From NCBI GenBank assembly GCA_964242945.1, contig CAXTCF010000001.1, forward strand, positions 1 through 64,000: 64,000 nt of DNA. The letters are read 5' to 3'. This document shows, in pieces, positions 43,740 through 53,285 of the stretch; positions within the stretch are counted from its first letter, which is position 1; the number at the start of each line of letters is the position of its first letter. Below the pieces are notes generated by a model, which did not search any database, was not told the origin of the DNA, and worked only from the letters and a program-made list of their open reading frames with translations. The stretch comes from Mesorhizobium_B sp964242945 (GTDB lineage: Bacteria; Pseudomonadota; Alphaproteobacteria; Rhizobiales; Rhizobiaceae). Both the position numbers and the translations under genes were made by a program.

Positions 43740-44504
43740 TCAATCGCCCGCCAGAAAGAACGCCCAGCGGCCCTGCGGCGTGATGCCGATGCGGTAGAAG
43801 ATGTAGGCGCCGTAGGTCTTCATCTCTTCCACGTCGCCCGCCGTAACGATCTTGAAAAGCTCCACCTGCTGCCGGCCGGTCAGGCGGTCCAACGGGATCG
43901 CGAAGAAGTAGGGCCAGACATAGAGTTCCTCGGCCTCGCCCTTGTCGAGGTGCACATAGCCGGCCGAGAGCACCTCTTCGAGGATGGCAAGGATTTCCAG
44001 GCCCTTGCCGTCGCCCGAACTCTGCTTGAGAAATTCGATGACGTCGCCGTCAACGTCGGTGAGCGAGACTTGCGTGGCGTCTTCTCCCTTGCCGAGCAGC
44101 GGGCGCAGCTTCTCGATGTCGGCGCTCTTGCAGGCTTCGATCAACCGGTCGTGCGTGCGGCGCACGGGCTCCGGCAGCGCCGACAGATCATAGGACACTT
44201 CGGGGAGGGGACCGTTTTCCGAGATTTCCGGCCGGTTCGGATCGTGCGGCGTATCGGGTGAAGCCGCGCTTGGAGTCGCCTCGTCGCCCTCCGGCGTGGC
44301 GTCCGCCGGGTCGTCGGAAGAGGCGGGCGCAGCATCCGGCGCGGTGTTTTCAGCGCCCGGCTCAGCCGCCTTGTTCGGCGCTCCCGAAGGCGCCGGGAGG
44401 TCCTCGCGTTGAATCTCGCTCAGCGCCCGGGCAGGCTGCATGCTGAAGCCAAGCGAGGCGAGCGGAAGAACAAGGGCAAGAAAGGCTAGGCTCGGCTTGC
44501 GCAT
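43740..44504 (-). CDS. Conserved exported protein of unknown function
   Basis: 254 residues. A signal peptide (MRKPSLAFLALVLPLASLGF up to about residue 28, ending PARA) precedes a Pro/Ala/Asp-rich linker (about 30-90). A folded part follows that contains RRTHDRLIEACKSADIEKLR, VWPYFFAIPLDRLTGRQQVE and a terminal TPQGRWAFFLAGD. This ending looks like periplasmic proteins found in Rhizobiales without assigned function. I chose the ATG at 44504 because the signal peptide begins there. It lies downstream of the CtrA-box gene on the same strand. Confidence 0.7.
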   Translation of the reverse strand: MRKPSLAFLALVLPLASLGFSMQPARALSEIQREDLPAPSGAPNKAAEPGAENTAPDAAPASSDDPADATPEGDEATPSAASPDTPHDPNRPEISENGPLPEVSYDLSALPEPVRRTHDRLIEACKSADIEKLRPLLGKGEDATQVSLTDVDGDVIEFLKQSSGDGKGLEILAILEEVLSAGYVHLDKGEAEELYVWPYFFAIPLDRLTGRQQVELFKIVTAGDVEEMKTYGAYIFYRIGITPQGRWAFFLAGD

Positions 44505-44570
44505 GACTCGCAATCGTTGTCGGCTGAAGCAGCGCACCGCGCCGGTGGGCTGGATTGTTTTCCGAAAAAT

Positions 44571-44828
44571 TCAGTGCAGTCTTTTCGACGGCTCGAAGTC
44601 GCCGGCCACCACCATCTCGCGCACGCGGTCGATCAGCGCGAGCGCGGCATCTTCGCCGCTGACGCGCAGGAATTCGCTCAGGGCAGTGGAAAGGGCGGCT
44701 TCGGCGATGATGTCGGCTTCGATGCCGGCGGAAAGGCCTTCGGCCCAAGCCTCGTTGTGGCTTTCCACGGCGGTCAGGCGCTTTTCTTCCCTGACCATCG
44801 CATCGATGTCGCGCACGCCCTGTTCCAT
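44571..44828 (-). CDS. Small helical protein behind two CtrA boxes
   Basis: 85 residues, hydrophilic and helix-rich. It starts MEQGVRDIDAMVREEKRLTA and has AEAALSTALSEFLRVSGED in the middle and RVREMVVAGDFEPSKRLH at the end. The ATG at 44828 has AAGGGG 12 nt upstream; a longer start at 44861 is possible. It has no membrane segment. Its upstream region carries two perfect TTAA-N7-TTAA sites. I recognise no described family, though similar short proteins occur in Rhizobiales. A cell-cycle role is inferred only from the sites. Confidence 0.6.
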   Translation of the reverse strand: MEQGVRDIDAMVREEKRLTAVESHNEAWAEGLSAGIEADIIAEAALSTALSEFLRVSGEDAALALIDRVREMVVAGDFEPSKRLH

Positions 44829-44904
44829 TCCGTCACTCACCCCTTGCAATCTCTGCCGCAACGCAGGCGCACCGCACCGATTCGATGCAAATTGAACGTT
44901 GGCC

Positions 44905-44983
44905 TTAAGCCCTCATTAAGAGATTAGCACGGGCTCGGCGGCACGCCATGTGTGCATTGCAATAAAAGTTAACCGTTGCTTAA
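44905..44983 (-). promoter_or_regulatory. Two CtrA-type binding sites
   Basis: TTAA-GCCCTCA-TTAA at 44905-44919 and TTAA-CCGTTGC-TTAA at 44969-44983 both fit TTAA-N7-TTAA exactly. On the minus strand the second reads TTAA-GCAACGG-TTAAC, the full consensus with the final C. They lie 77 and 141 nt upstream of the ATG at 44828. In a GC-rich genome two perfect sites within 80 nt are unlikely by chance. The distal site touches the stop codon of the gene at 44980-45369. Confidence 0.55.
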
Positions 44984-45369
44984 TTGCCGAAGCGCCCCCG
45001 GAGATCGCGCGTCAGTTCCGCGCCTTCTGTCTTGTAGAGGGCGATCGCCGCGCTGGCCGAGGGGGTGCAGGTGCGATAGCTCGCTGCGAATGCGCTGTAG
45101 CCTCGATTGAAGCCGGCAACGAATTTCTGCCGCCGTGCCGCATCCGGCTTCTCGGCGTCAAGAAACTTGTCCATCTCGGCGCGCCAGCCCCCATCTTTTC
45201 CGCTGCATAGGGTGGTGAGGAATTGCAGGGAGCCGAGAATTTCCGCCAGCCGCTCAAGACCCGGATCGAACGGTGACTCGGCCGTCCCCGCCGTGCTTGT
45301 GCCGGAGATGCCCGGTACAACCGCGAGCAAGGCAAGCGCAGCGATCGCCGATTTGACTTCCCGTCTCAT
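44980..45369 (-). CDS. TIGR02301 family exported protein
   Basis: 129 residues with an N-terminal signal peptide (VKSAIAALALLAVVPGISG). The mature part fits the Rhizobiales-specific TIGR02301 family: RLAEILGSLQFLTTLCSG, then KFVAGFNRGYSAFAASYRTC with a pair of cysteines likely to form a disulfide, and AELTRDLRGRFGN at the end. The function is unknown; it is probably periplasmic. It lies downstream of the NUDIX gene on the same strand. Confidence 0.8.
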   Translation of the reverse strand: MRREVKSAIAALALLAVVPGISGTSTAGTAESPFDPGLERLAEILGSLQFLTTLCSGKDGGWRAEMDKFLDAEKPDAARRQKFVAGFNRGYSAFAASYRTCTPSASAAIALYKTEGAELTRDLRGRFGN

Positions 45370-45421
45370 TCGCGGAAGTCAGCACGGGGATTGCGGCAGG
45401 CGGAAGACGCGAAGCAGCGAT

Positions 45422-45850
45422 TCAACCCCCTTCACGTCCATTCCGCGGAAGGCCGAAAATCTGTCGTGCCGCAGCAAGCGTGGATTCCGTAATCGGCAGC
45501 AGGCTCATCTCTTCCAGGCGGAAGAAGCCAGCCTCTGCGGCATCGTCGGCGGCGCAGGGCTCCCCGTCAGCATTCGTGCAGAGATAAACGGAAAGGCGAA
45601 AGGTCGGGCCGTGCTCCCCATCGGGTTGGAGAAGGATCGTATCATGCAGCGCGAGGCTTGCGGCGGTCAGGCCAGTCTCCTCGCGAAGCTCCCGCCGCGC
45701 CGCCTTGTCCAACGTTTCGCCGGGCTCGACCCGGCCGCCGGGAAAGGCATACAGGCCGAGCGAAGGGGCTCGGCCTCTCTTCACCAGAAGCAACGAATCG
45801 CCGCGCAGCACGGCAACGGATACGGCTTCCACGGTACCCTCTCCGCTCAC
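45422..45850 (-). CDS. NUDIX hydrolase
   Basis: 142 residues, one NUDIX domain. The box GGRVEPGETLDKAARRELRE with the following ETGL fits G-x5-E-x7-REUxEExGU exactly, so the metal site is complete. The upstream VAVLRGDSLLLVKRGRAP is typical of nucleotide-pool or ADP-sugar hydrolases. The substrate cannot be told. Confidence 0.88.
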   Translation of the reverse strand: MSGEGTVEAVSVAVLRGDSLLLVKRGRAPSLGLYAFPGGRVEPGETLDKAARRELREETGLTAASLALHDTILLQPDGEHGPTFRLSVYLCTNADGEPCAADDAAEAGFFRLEEMSLLPITESTLAAARQIFGLPRNGREGG

Positions 45851-45895
45851 GCGGCAGCGCCGCAGAAGCCGGCAGGAGGGTAGAAGCGCATGCCG

Positions 45896-46069
45896 TCAGG
45901 CGGCTCGCTTGATGGTCTGTGTATCCTGCGCCTGTTCCTCGTCGTTCTTCTTGCCGGCGGCGCAGAGCAGGGCGGCCACGATGGCGGCCGGGCCGATCGG
46001 CTGGTAGAGCTTGGCGAGCGCCGCATATTGTTCGCGGGCGCGGTCGGCTTCGGCGAGCTTGCGTGACAT
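45896..46069 (-). CDS. Small hypothetical protein, 57 residues
   Basis: It begins MSRKLAEADRAREQYAALAK, followed by a short hydrophobic stretch PIGPAAIVAALLCAA and a polar end KKNDEEQAQDTQTIKRAA. Codon bias is that of a real gene (G/C at most third positions). It is too short to span the membrane twice; one weak helix is possible. It lies upstream of the NUDIX gene on the same strand, 45 nt apart. I recognise no family. Confidence 0.5.
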   Translation of the reverse strand: MSRKLAEADRAREQYAALAKLYQPIGPAAIVAALLCAAGKKNDEEQAQDTQTIKRAA

Positions 46070-46433
46070 TCCGTATGAGTCCTTGTGTTTCGTCCCCAGG
46101 CGGGAGAGGTGTCGTCACATATGGACGAAATCGTGTCCCGATCTGACGCCGGCTTCATCCTCGCGCTGTCTTGCTTAACGTAGTCTTGCGCTGTTGCAGG
46201 ATGGTCACGCCCGGCGCTGCGTGCGCTTGACGAAGCGGCACATCCTGAAACATAAGCGCCCCATGCAGACGCTCTTCGCCCGTTCCGGGGTTTGTATCAT
46301 CGGCTAGCCCGCGCGCCGGCCCTAGCGTCCACGTCTTTTCCAAAATTTCAGGAGAGAGAACGCAGGCGGCCGGCGGGCGGGCGTCCCGTTCTGCCGCGCT
46401 CACGCCGTTCCTTGCGCCGTCTGGAAAATTTCG
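46070..46433 (+). other. Upstream region of cysS with candidate promoter
   Basis: No convincing gene lies here; an 82-codon minus frame has no family likeness. TTGACG at 46227-46232 and CATAAG at 46251-46256, 18 nt apart, form a plausible promoter for cysS, giving a leader of about 170 nt that is GC-rich near its 3' end and may fold. Confidence 0.35.
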
Positions 46434-47944
<1,511 letters not shown>

Positions 47945-47948
<4 letters not shown>

Positions 47949-48436
47949 GCCTCGACAACAAGCCCAGCTACTCCGGCGGCTGCCAGTGCGGCGCGGTGCG
48001 GTTTCATCTTGAAGGTGTGCTCGGCAATCCCTCGGTATGCCACTGCCGCATGTGCCAGAAGGCGTTCGGCGCCTTTTATGCGCCGCTGGTCGGGATCGCC
48101 AATGCAACGCTGGTTTGGACCAGGGGCGAGCCGAAACGTTTTCGCTCATCCAACCATGTCCTGCGCGGCTTCTGCTCCGAATGCGGCACGCCGCTGACTT
48201 ATGAGGCGCCCGATGGGCTGGCGCTTGCGATCGGCGCCTTCGATGATCCCTCTTCCCTGGCGCCGGAAGTGCAGTGGGGCAGGGAGGCTGCACTGCCTTT
48301 TGTCGATGACGTGCCGAACCTGCCTTTGCACGAAACGAGCGAAGACGAGGAAGCCGGCAGCTATCTCGCCTCGATCGTATCCTATCAACACCCGGACCAC
48401 GACACTGAGGTGTGGCCGGCGGAGGGCAGAGCATGA
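47945..48436 (+). CDS. GFA family (glutathione-dependent formaldehyde-activating-like) protein, copy 1
   Basis: 163 residues with the zinc-binding layout of the GFA family: SGGCQCGAVRFHLEGV, then CHCRMCQKAFGAFYAPLVG and FCSECGTPLTYEAPDGLALA. GFA relatives were named for S-hydroxymethyl-glutathione synthase, but most are of unknown substrate. The ATG overlaps the cysS stop, and the stop overlaps a second paralogue. Confidence 0.9.
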
Positions 48437-48909
48437 GCGACAACACTGTGAGGAGCGGCGGCTGCCAGTGCGGTGCGGTGCGCTTTCACGTCCGCGGCGA
48501 CCTCGGCCGTCCGACGCTTTGCCATTGCCGCATGTGCCAGAAGCATTTCGGCGGGCCGTTCTCGGTGCTCGTGATCGTGCCGGACGGCGTCGATTGGACG
48601 CGCGAAAGCCCAAGCTTCTTCCAGTCGTCCGTCAACATCGAGCGCGGCTTCTGCGCACGTTGCGGCACGCCGCTGTTTTTCCGCTCGCCGGATGGAATCG
48701 AGCTTGCCGTTGGCGCCTTTGACGACCGCTCGGATCTTGCGCCGCAAGTTCAGGTTCACCACGCCGACCGGCTGCCTTGGGTCGATACGCTTTTCAACGT
48801 GCCGGTCCGCGATGCGTCGAAGGATGCTGCGCAACAGGAAGGCATCATCTCTTTCCAGCATCCGGACCATGACACGAAGATCTGGCCCGCGCACGGTTTG
48901 CACTTATGA
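48433..48909 (+). CDS. GFA family protein, copy 2
   Basis: 158 residues, collinear with the gene just upstream: SGGCQCGAVRFHVRGDLGRP, CHCRMCQKHFGGPFSVLVIV and FCARCGTPLFFRSPDGIELA, and the same end (YQHPDHDTEVWPA in copy 1, FQHPDHDTKIWPA here). It is an old tandem duplication. It overlaps both neighbours by 4 nt. All predicted zinc cysteines are kept in both copies, so both are probably functional. Confidence 0.9.
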   Translation: MSDNTVRSGGCQCGAVRFHVRGDLGRPTLCHCRMCQKHFGGPFSVLVIVPDGVDWTRESPSFFQSSVNIERGFCARCGTPLFFRSPDGIELAVGAFDDRSDLAPQVQVHHADRLPWVDTLFNVPVRDASKDAAQQEGIISFQHPDHDTKIWPAHGLHL

Positions 48910-49868
48910 GCGGTTTGCGCGGCCTGTACCCGGATGTCGCGCCGTTCGACAGCGGCATGCTCGACGTAGGCGACGGTCACACGATCTATTGGGAGCGGTG
49001 CGGCACGAAAGGCGCGAAGCCGGCGGTGTTCCTGCACGGCGGGCCGGGCGGCGCCATCTTGCCCAAGCATCGATGCTTATTCGACCCGGCGAAATACGAC
49101 GTCCTGCTGTTCGACCAGCGCGGCTGCGGGCGGTCAACGCCGCATGCCGAATTGGAAGCGAACACGACTTGGCATCTGGTCGCCGACATCGAGCGGCTGC
49201 GGGAGATGATCGGCGTCGAAACATGGCTGGTGTTCGGCGGTTCCTGGGGCTCGACTCTGGCGCTTGCCTACGCCGAAACCCACCCTGAGCGCGTTTCCGC
49301 GCTGATCGTTCGCGGCATCTACACGCTCACCAAAGGCGAACTCGACTGGTATTATCAGTTCGGCGTGTCCGAGATGTTCCCGGACCGTTGGGAACAGTTC
49401 CTGGCGCCGATCCCGCAGGCCGAGCGCGGCGACTTGATGGGCGCCTATCGCAAGCGCTTGGTCGGCGGCGACAAGGCCGTGCAGCTGGAAGCGGCGCGCG
49501 CATGGAGCCAATGGGAAGGCGGCACCATCACCCTCCTGCCGGACAAGGAGCTGACCGACAGTTTTGGCGAGGACAACTTCGCCGTCGCATTCGCCCGCAT
49601 CGAGAACCATTTCTTCGTGCATGCCGGCTGGCTGGAGGAGGGGCAGTTGATCCGCGATGCCGCCAGGCTCAGCAACATTCCCGGCGTGATCGTGCATGGC
49701 CGCTACGACATGCCGTGCCCGCTGCGCTATGCCTGGGCGCTGCACAAGGCTTGGCCCCGCGCCGAACTGCACATCATCGAAGGGGCGGGCCATGCCTTTT
49801 CGGAGCCGGGCATCCTCGACCGGCTGGTCCGCGCGACCGACCAGTTTGCAGAGCAGAGCGATGACTAA
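48906..49868 (+). CDS. pip: Proline iminopeptidase
   Basis: 320 residues, alpha/beta hydrolase of family S33 that releases N-terminal proline. The oxyanion motif is HGGPGGAILPKHRCLFDP, the nucleophile elbow FGGSWGSTLALAYAETHPER, and the His of the triad is in IEGAGHAFSEPG. The length is normal. The ATG overlaps the second GFA stop, and its own end overlaps cimA by 8 nt. Confidence 0.92.
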   Translation: MSGLRGLYPDVAPFDSGMLDVGDGHTIYWERCGTKGAKPAVFLHGGPGGAILPKHRCLFDPAKYDVLLFDQRGCGRSTPHAELEANTTWHLVADIERLREMIGVETWLVFGGSWGSTLALAYAETHPERVSALIVRGIYTLTKGELDWYYQFGVSEMFPDRWEQFLAPIPQAERGDLMGAYRKRLVGGDKAVQLEAARAWSQWEGGTITLLPDKELTDSFGEDNFAVAFARIENHFFVHAGWLEEGQLIRDAARLSNIPGVIVHGRYDMPCPLRYAWALHKAWPRAELHIIEGAGHAFSEPGILDRLVRATDQFAEQSDD

Positions 49869-51477
49869 GGAGCGGCTCACCCTTTTCGACACGACGTTGC
49901 GCGACGGGCAGCAGACGCCCGGCATCGACTTCTCCATCGCCGACAAGGTGGCGATCGCCGAAATGCTCGATGCGTTCGGCATCGACTATGTCGAAGGCGG
50001 CTATCCCGGCGCCAACCCGACAGACACCGCCTTCTTCAGCCGCCGGCGCACGCGCCAAGCGAAATTCGTGGCCTTCGGCATGACGAAGCGCCCCGGCGCT
50101 TCCGCGTCCAACGATCCGGGCCTGGCCGCGCTGCTTGCCGCAAAGTCCGACGCCGTCTGCTTCGTGGCGAAAAGCTGGGACTTCCACGTCCGCGTCGCGC
50201 TTGGCTGCACGAACGAGGAGAATCTCGACTCGATCCGGCTTTCCGTCGAGGCCGTGTGCGCGGCGGGCAAGGAAGCGCTGGTCGATTGCGAGCACTTCTT
50301 CGACGGGTTCAAAGCCAATCCGGATTATGCACTGGCCTGCGCCCGCACCGCTCTGGACGCCGGCGCGCGCTGGGTCGTGCTGTGCGACACGAACGGCGGC
50401 ACGCTGCCGGCCGAGGTCCACTCGATCGTCGGCCAGGTGATCGCAGCGGGCGTTCCCGGCGCCAGGCTCGGCATCCACGCCCATGACGATACGGGCCAGG
50501 CCGTCGCCAACTCGCTCGCGGCGGTGGACGCCGGCGCACGCCAGATCCAGGGTACGCTGAACGGCATCGGCGAGCGTTGCGGAAACGCCAACCTCATCGC
50601 GCTCATTCCGACGCTGATGCTCAAACCCGCCTATGCCGACCGCTTCGAGACCGGCATCTCGGCCGAGCAACTCGCCGGCATAGCGCGGTTGTCGCACGCT
50701 TTCGACGAGATGCTGAACCGTGCCCCGGATGCGCAAGCGCCTTACGTCGGCGCTTCCGCTTTCGCGACCAAGGCGGGCATCCACGCTTCCGCTTTGGTGA
50801 AGGATCCCCAGACCTACGAGCATGTGGCGCCGGAAACCGTCGGCAACCGCCGGCGGGTCATGGTGTCCGATCAGGGCGGGCGGGCGAATTTCCTTGCCGA
50901 ACTGAAGCGGCGCGGCATCGCGGTGCCGCGCGACGGCGGCAGGCTCGACACGCTGATCGCCCTGGTCAAGGACCGCGAAGCCGAAGGCTACGCCTACGAG
51001 GGCGCGGATGCGAGCTTCGAACTGCTGGCGCGGCGCACGCTGGACACCGTGCCGGAGTTCTTCCGCGTTTCCAGCTTCCGCTGCACCGTGGAGCGGCGCT
51101 TCGATGCGAGCGGGCAACTGCGCACCTTCTCCGAAGCGGTGGTCAAGGTGCTGGTGGACGGCGAGGAAAAGATGTCGGTGGCGGAAGGCCACGGTCCGGT
51201 CAACGCGCTCGACATCGCGCTGCGAAAAGACCTCGGCAAGTTCCAGCACGAGATTGCCGACCTGAAGCTCACGGACTTCAAGGTGCGCATCCTGAACGGC
51301 GGCACGGAGGCGATCACGCGCGTTCTGGTCGAGTCGCACGACGCGAGCGGAGCGCGCTGGTCCACCGTGGGCGTCTCCGACAACATCATCGACGCTTCGT
51401 TCCAGGCGCTGATGGACGCCCTGGTGTTCAAGCTGATGAAGAACCGCGAATTGGCAGGGTTGATCGCTGCGGAATGA
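49861..51477 (+). CDS. cimA: (R)-citramalate synthase / 2-isopropylmalate synthase-like
   Basis: 538 residues. The HMG-CoA-lyase-like barrel opens with LTLFDTTLRDGQQTPGIDFS. LGIHAHDDTGQAVANSLAAV carries metal histidines and GTLNGIGERCGNANLIALIP is the second conserved site. The C-terminal allosteric domain (about 400-538) is present. CimA condenses acetyl-CoA with pyruvate as a route to 2-oxobutyrate for isoleucine. The name rests on best family likeness (TIGR00977 type), not on tested activity. It ends the cysS operon. Confidence 0.88.
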   Translation: MTKERLTLFDTTLRDGQQTPGIDFSIADKVAIAEMLDAFGIDYVEGGYPGANPTDTAFFSRRRTRQAKFVAFGMTKRPGASASNDPGLAALLAAKSDAVCFVAKSWDFHVRVALGCTNEENLDSIRLSVEAVCAAGKEALVDCEHFFDGFKANPDYALACARTALDAGARWVVLCDTNGGTLPAEVHSIVGQVIAAGVPGARLGIHAHDDTGQAVANSLAAVDAGARQIQGTLNGIGERCGNANLIALIPTLMLKPAYADRFETGISAEQLAGIARLSHAFDEMLNRAPDAQAPYVGASAFATKAGIHASALVKDPQTYEHVAPETVGNRRRVMVSDQGGRANFLAELKRRGIAVPRDGGRLDTLIALVKDREAEGYAYEGADASFELLARRTLDTVPEFFRVSSFRCTVERRFDASGQLRTFSEAVVKVLVDGEEKMSVAEGHGPVNALDIALRKDLGKFQHEIADLKLTDFKVRILNGGTEAITRVLVESHDASGARWSTVGVSDNIIDASFQALMDALVFKLMKNRELAGLIAAE

Positions 51478-51628
51478 GAAGCAGGGATGAGACCGACCCG
51501 CGCGGTAGCGTCCCTGTTTCTCCCGTCGCATCAAGGAAACGGGACTGAGGCATCAAGCCTTTGAACTGGATGTTCGCCGCCGCAGGGCGCAAAGGCTGCG
51601 GCTTCCAGGTGCTCCAGACCCAGCAGCC

Positions 51629-52552
51629 ATGACCGCCGTCTCAGAACAAACCACAACCACTGTATCTTACGCCGCGCCGGAGTCCGCCAGCGGCTTCCGG
51701 TACGCCTTCTCGGCCTATCTGCTTTGGGGTTTTCTGCCCTTCTACCTCAAGGCGGTCGCCCACATCCCCGCTGCGGAAGTGGTTGCGCACCGCATCCTGT
51801 GGTCGCTGCCCGTCGCAGGTTTGACGCTGGCCCTTGCCGGCCGCTCGGGCGCGCTCCGCACCGTGCTGCGCAGCCCGCGCACGCTTGGCATGGCAGCGCT
51901 GGCGGCCGCGTTTCTCACGGTCAACTGGTGCCTCTATGTCTGGGCGATCGGGACGGGACGGGCGATCGAGGGTGCGCTCGGCTACTACATCAATCCGCTT
52001 TTCAGCGTACTGCTCGCCGCCATCGTCCTGCGCGAGCGGCTGCATGGCTTGCAGCTTGCGGCGATTGGGCTCGCCGTGCTGGCGGTCGCGATTCTCGGCT
52101 GGGAAACCGGCGGCCTGCCGTGGATCTCGCTGAGCCTTGCCGGTTCCTGGGCCGTCTATGCTCTCCTCAAGAAGACGCTGCCGATCGAGCCGAACCAGGG
52201 CTTCTTTCTGGAAGTGCTGCTGCTCAGCCTGCCCGCGCTCGGCTACGTCGTTTGGCTGACCGCGAGCGGACAAGCTCACTTCGGGCCGACCGGCTGGCGC
52301 GATGGCGTGCTGCTGATCGTTTCGGGGCCGGTGACGGCGGTGCCGCTCATCCTCTACGCCAACGGGGCAAAGCGCCTGAAGCTCTCCACCATCGCGATGA
52401 TGCAGTATATCGCGCCGACCATCGTGTTTCTGATCGCCGTCTTCATATTCCGCGAGCCGTTCGGCGCGGCACGCGCGCTGGCCTTTGCCCTGATCTGGGC
52501 GGCATTGCTTCTTTATTCCCTCTCGGTGTTCCGCAACCGGGCAGAGCGCTGA
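51629..52552 (+). CDS. rarD: RarD/EamA-type membrane transporter
   Basis: 307 residues, about ten helices in two EamA halves. The N-terminal FRYAFSAYLLWGFLPFYLKA and the middle VNWCLYVWAIGTGRAIEGAL, YYINPLFSVLLAAIVLRERL are the RarD signature; the second half ends with MMQYIAPTIVFLIAVFIFRE. RarD proteins are putative metabolite permeases. The 150-nt gap before it suggests its own promoter. It is convergent with the LOG gene, 12 nt apart. Confidence 0.92.
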   Translation: MTAVSEQTTTTVSYAAPESASGFRYAFSAYLLWGFLPFYLKAVAHIPAAEVVAHRILWSLPVAGLTLALAGRSGALRTVLRSPRTLGMAALAAAFLTVNWCLYVWAIGTGRAIEGALGYYINPLFSVLLAAIVLRERLHGLQLAAIGLAVLAVAILGWETGGLPWISLSLAGSWAVYALLKKTLPIEPNQGFFLEVLLLSLPALGYVVWLTASGQAHFGPTGWRDGVLLIVSGPVTAVPLILYANGAKRLKLSTIAMMQYIAPTIVFLIAVFIFREPFGAARALAFALIWAALLLYSLSVFRNRAER

Positions 52553-52564
52553 TGCGATCGCCCG

Positions 52565-53176
52565 TCACATCCGGCTGATCACCGCCGCATCGCCTTCCTC
52601 CGGCGCGCCGTCACCGTCCGCGGCGGCCAGAAGAGCCGGCACGATCGCTTCCGCCTTGCCGATCACGAGCGGCTGGACACGGTCGCCCGTGTGCACGAAG
52701 CCTTGTTCGCGCATGTGGTCGAGCAGCGTCAGCATCGGGTTCCAGAACCCGTCGATGTTTGCGAAGACGATCGGCTTGCGGTGGTGGCCAAGCTGGCCCC
52801 AGGTCATGATCTCCACGATCTCTTCCAGCGTGCCGATGCCGCCGGGCAGCGCCACGAAGGCGTCGGACCGCTCGAACATCGCATGCTTGCGCTCGTGCAT
52901 GGTGTCGGTGACGATCGTCTCGTCCAGCCGGGTAAGGGCGCTCTGCGTCGCTTCCCGGTTCATTAGGAAGGTCGGGATGATCCCTGTCACCTTGCCGCCG
53001 GCAGCCATCGCGGCTTCCGCGACGGCGCCCATGATGCCGCGCGTGCCGCCGCCATAGACCAGCCGCAGCTCGGCTTCCGCCAAAGATCGGCCCAGCGCGC
53101 GGCCGGCTTCGAGGTAGGCATCGCCCTTGCCGGGCGAGGAGCCGCAATACACGCAGACGGAACGAATCATGTTCAT
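52565..53176 (-). CDS. LOG-family protein (TIGR00730)
   Basis: 203 residues of the Rossmann-type LOG family. YGGGTRGIMGAVAEAAMAAG and VALPGGIGTLEEIVEIMTWG are the two hallmark motifs (GGGxxGxMG and PGGxGTxxE). LOG enzymes cleave cytokinin or nucleotide 5'-monophosphate ribosides; in bacteria the substrate is often unclear (AMP or pyrimidine nucleotides). I chose the ATG at 53176 (MNMIRSVCVYCGSSPG); the next Met is two codons later. Confidence 0.9.
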   Translation of the reverse strand: MNMIRSVCVYCGSSPGKGDAYLEAGRALGRSLAEAELRLVYGGGTRGIMGAVAEAAMAAGGKVTGIIPTFLMNREATQSALTRLDETIVTDTMHERKHAMFERSDAFVALPGGIGTLEEIVEIMTWGQLGHHRKPIVFANIDGFWNPMLTLLDHMREQGFVHTGDRVQPLVIGKAEAIVPALLAAADGDGAPEEGDAAVISRM

Positions 53177-53285
53177 CTGCCGGGTTGTGGCGGAATGGGG
53201 CGAGGCGTCAAGGGTGGTCGGGCTTTTTGTTGTAGCAGGGGCCGAAACGGGATAAACGGTTGGCGGGGCGAAGGGATTCGGGCTT

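Noticed and set aside
46155..46403. An 82-codon minus frame before cysS
   Set aside because: It has no recognisable domain or ribosome-binding site, and it would cover the probable cysS promoter.
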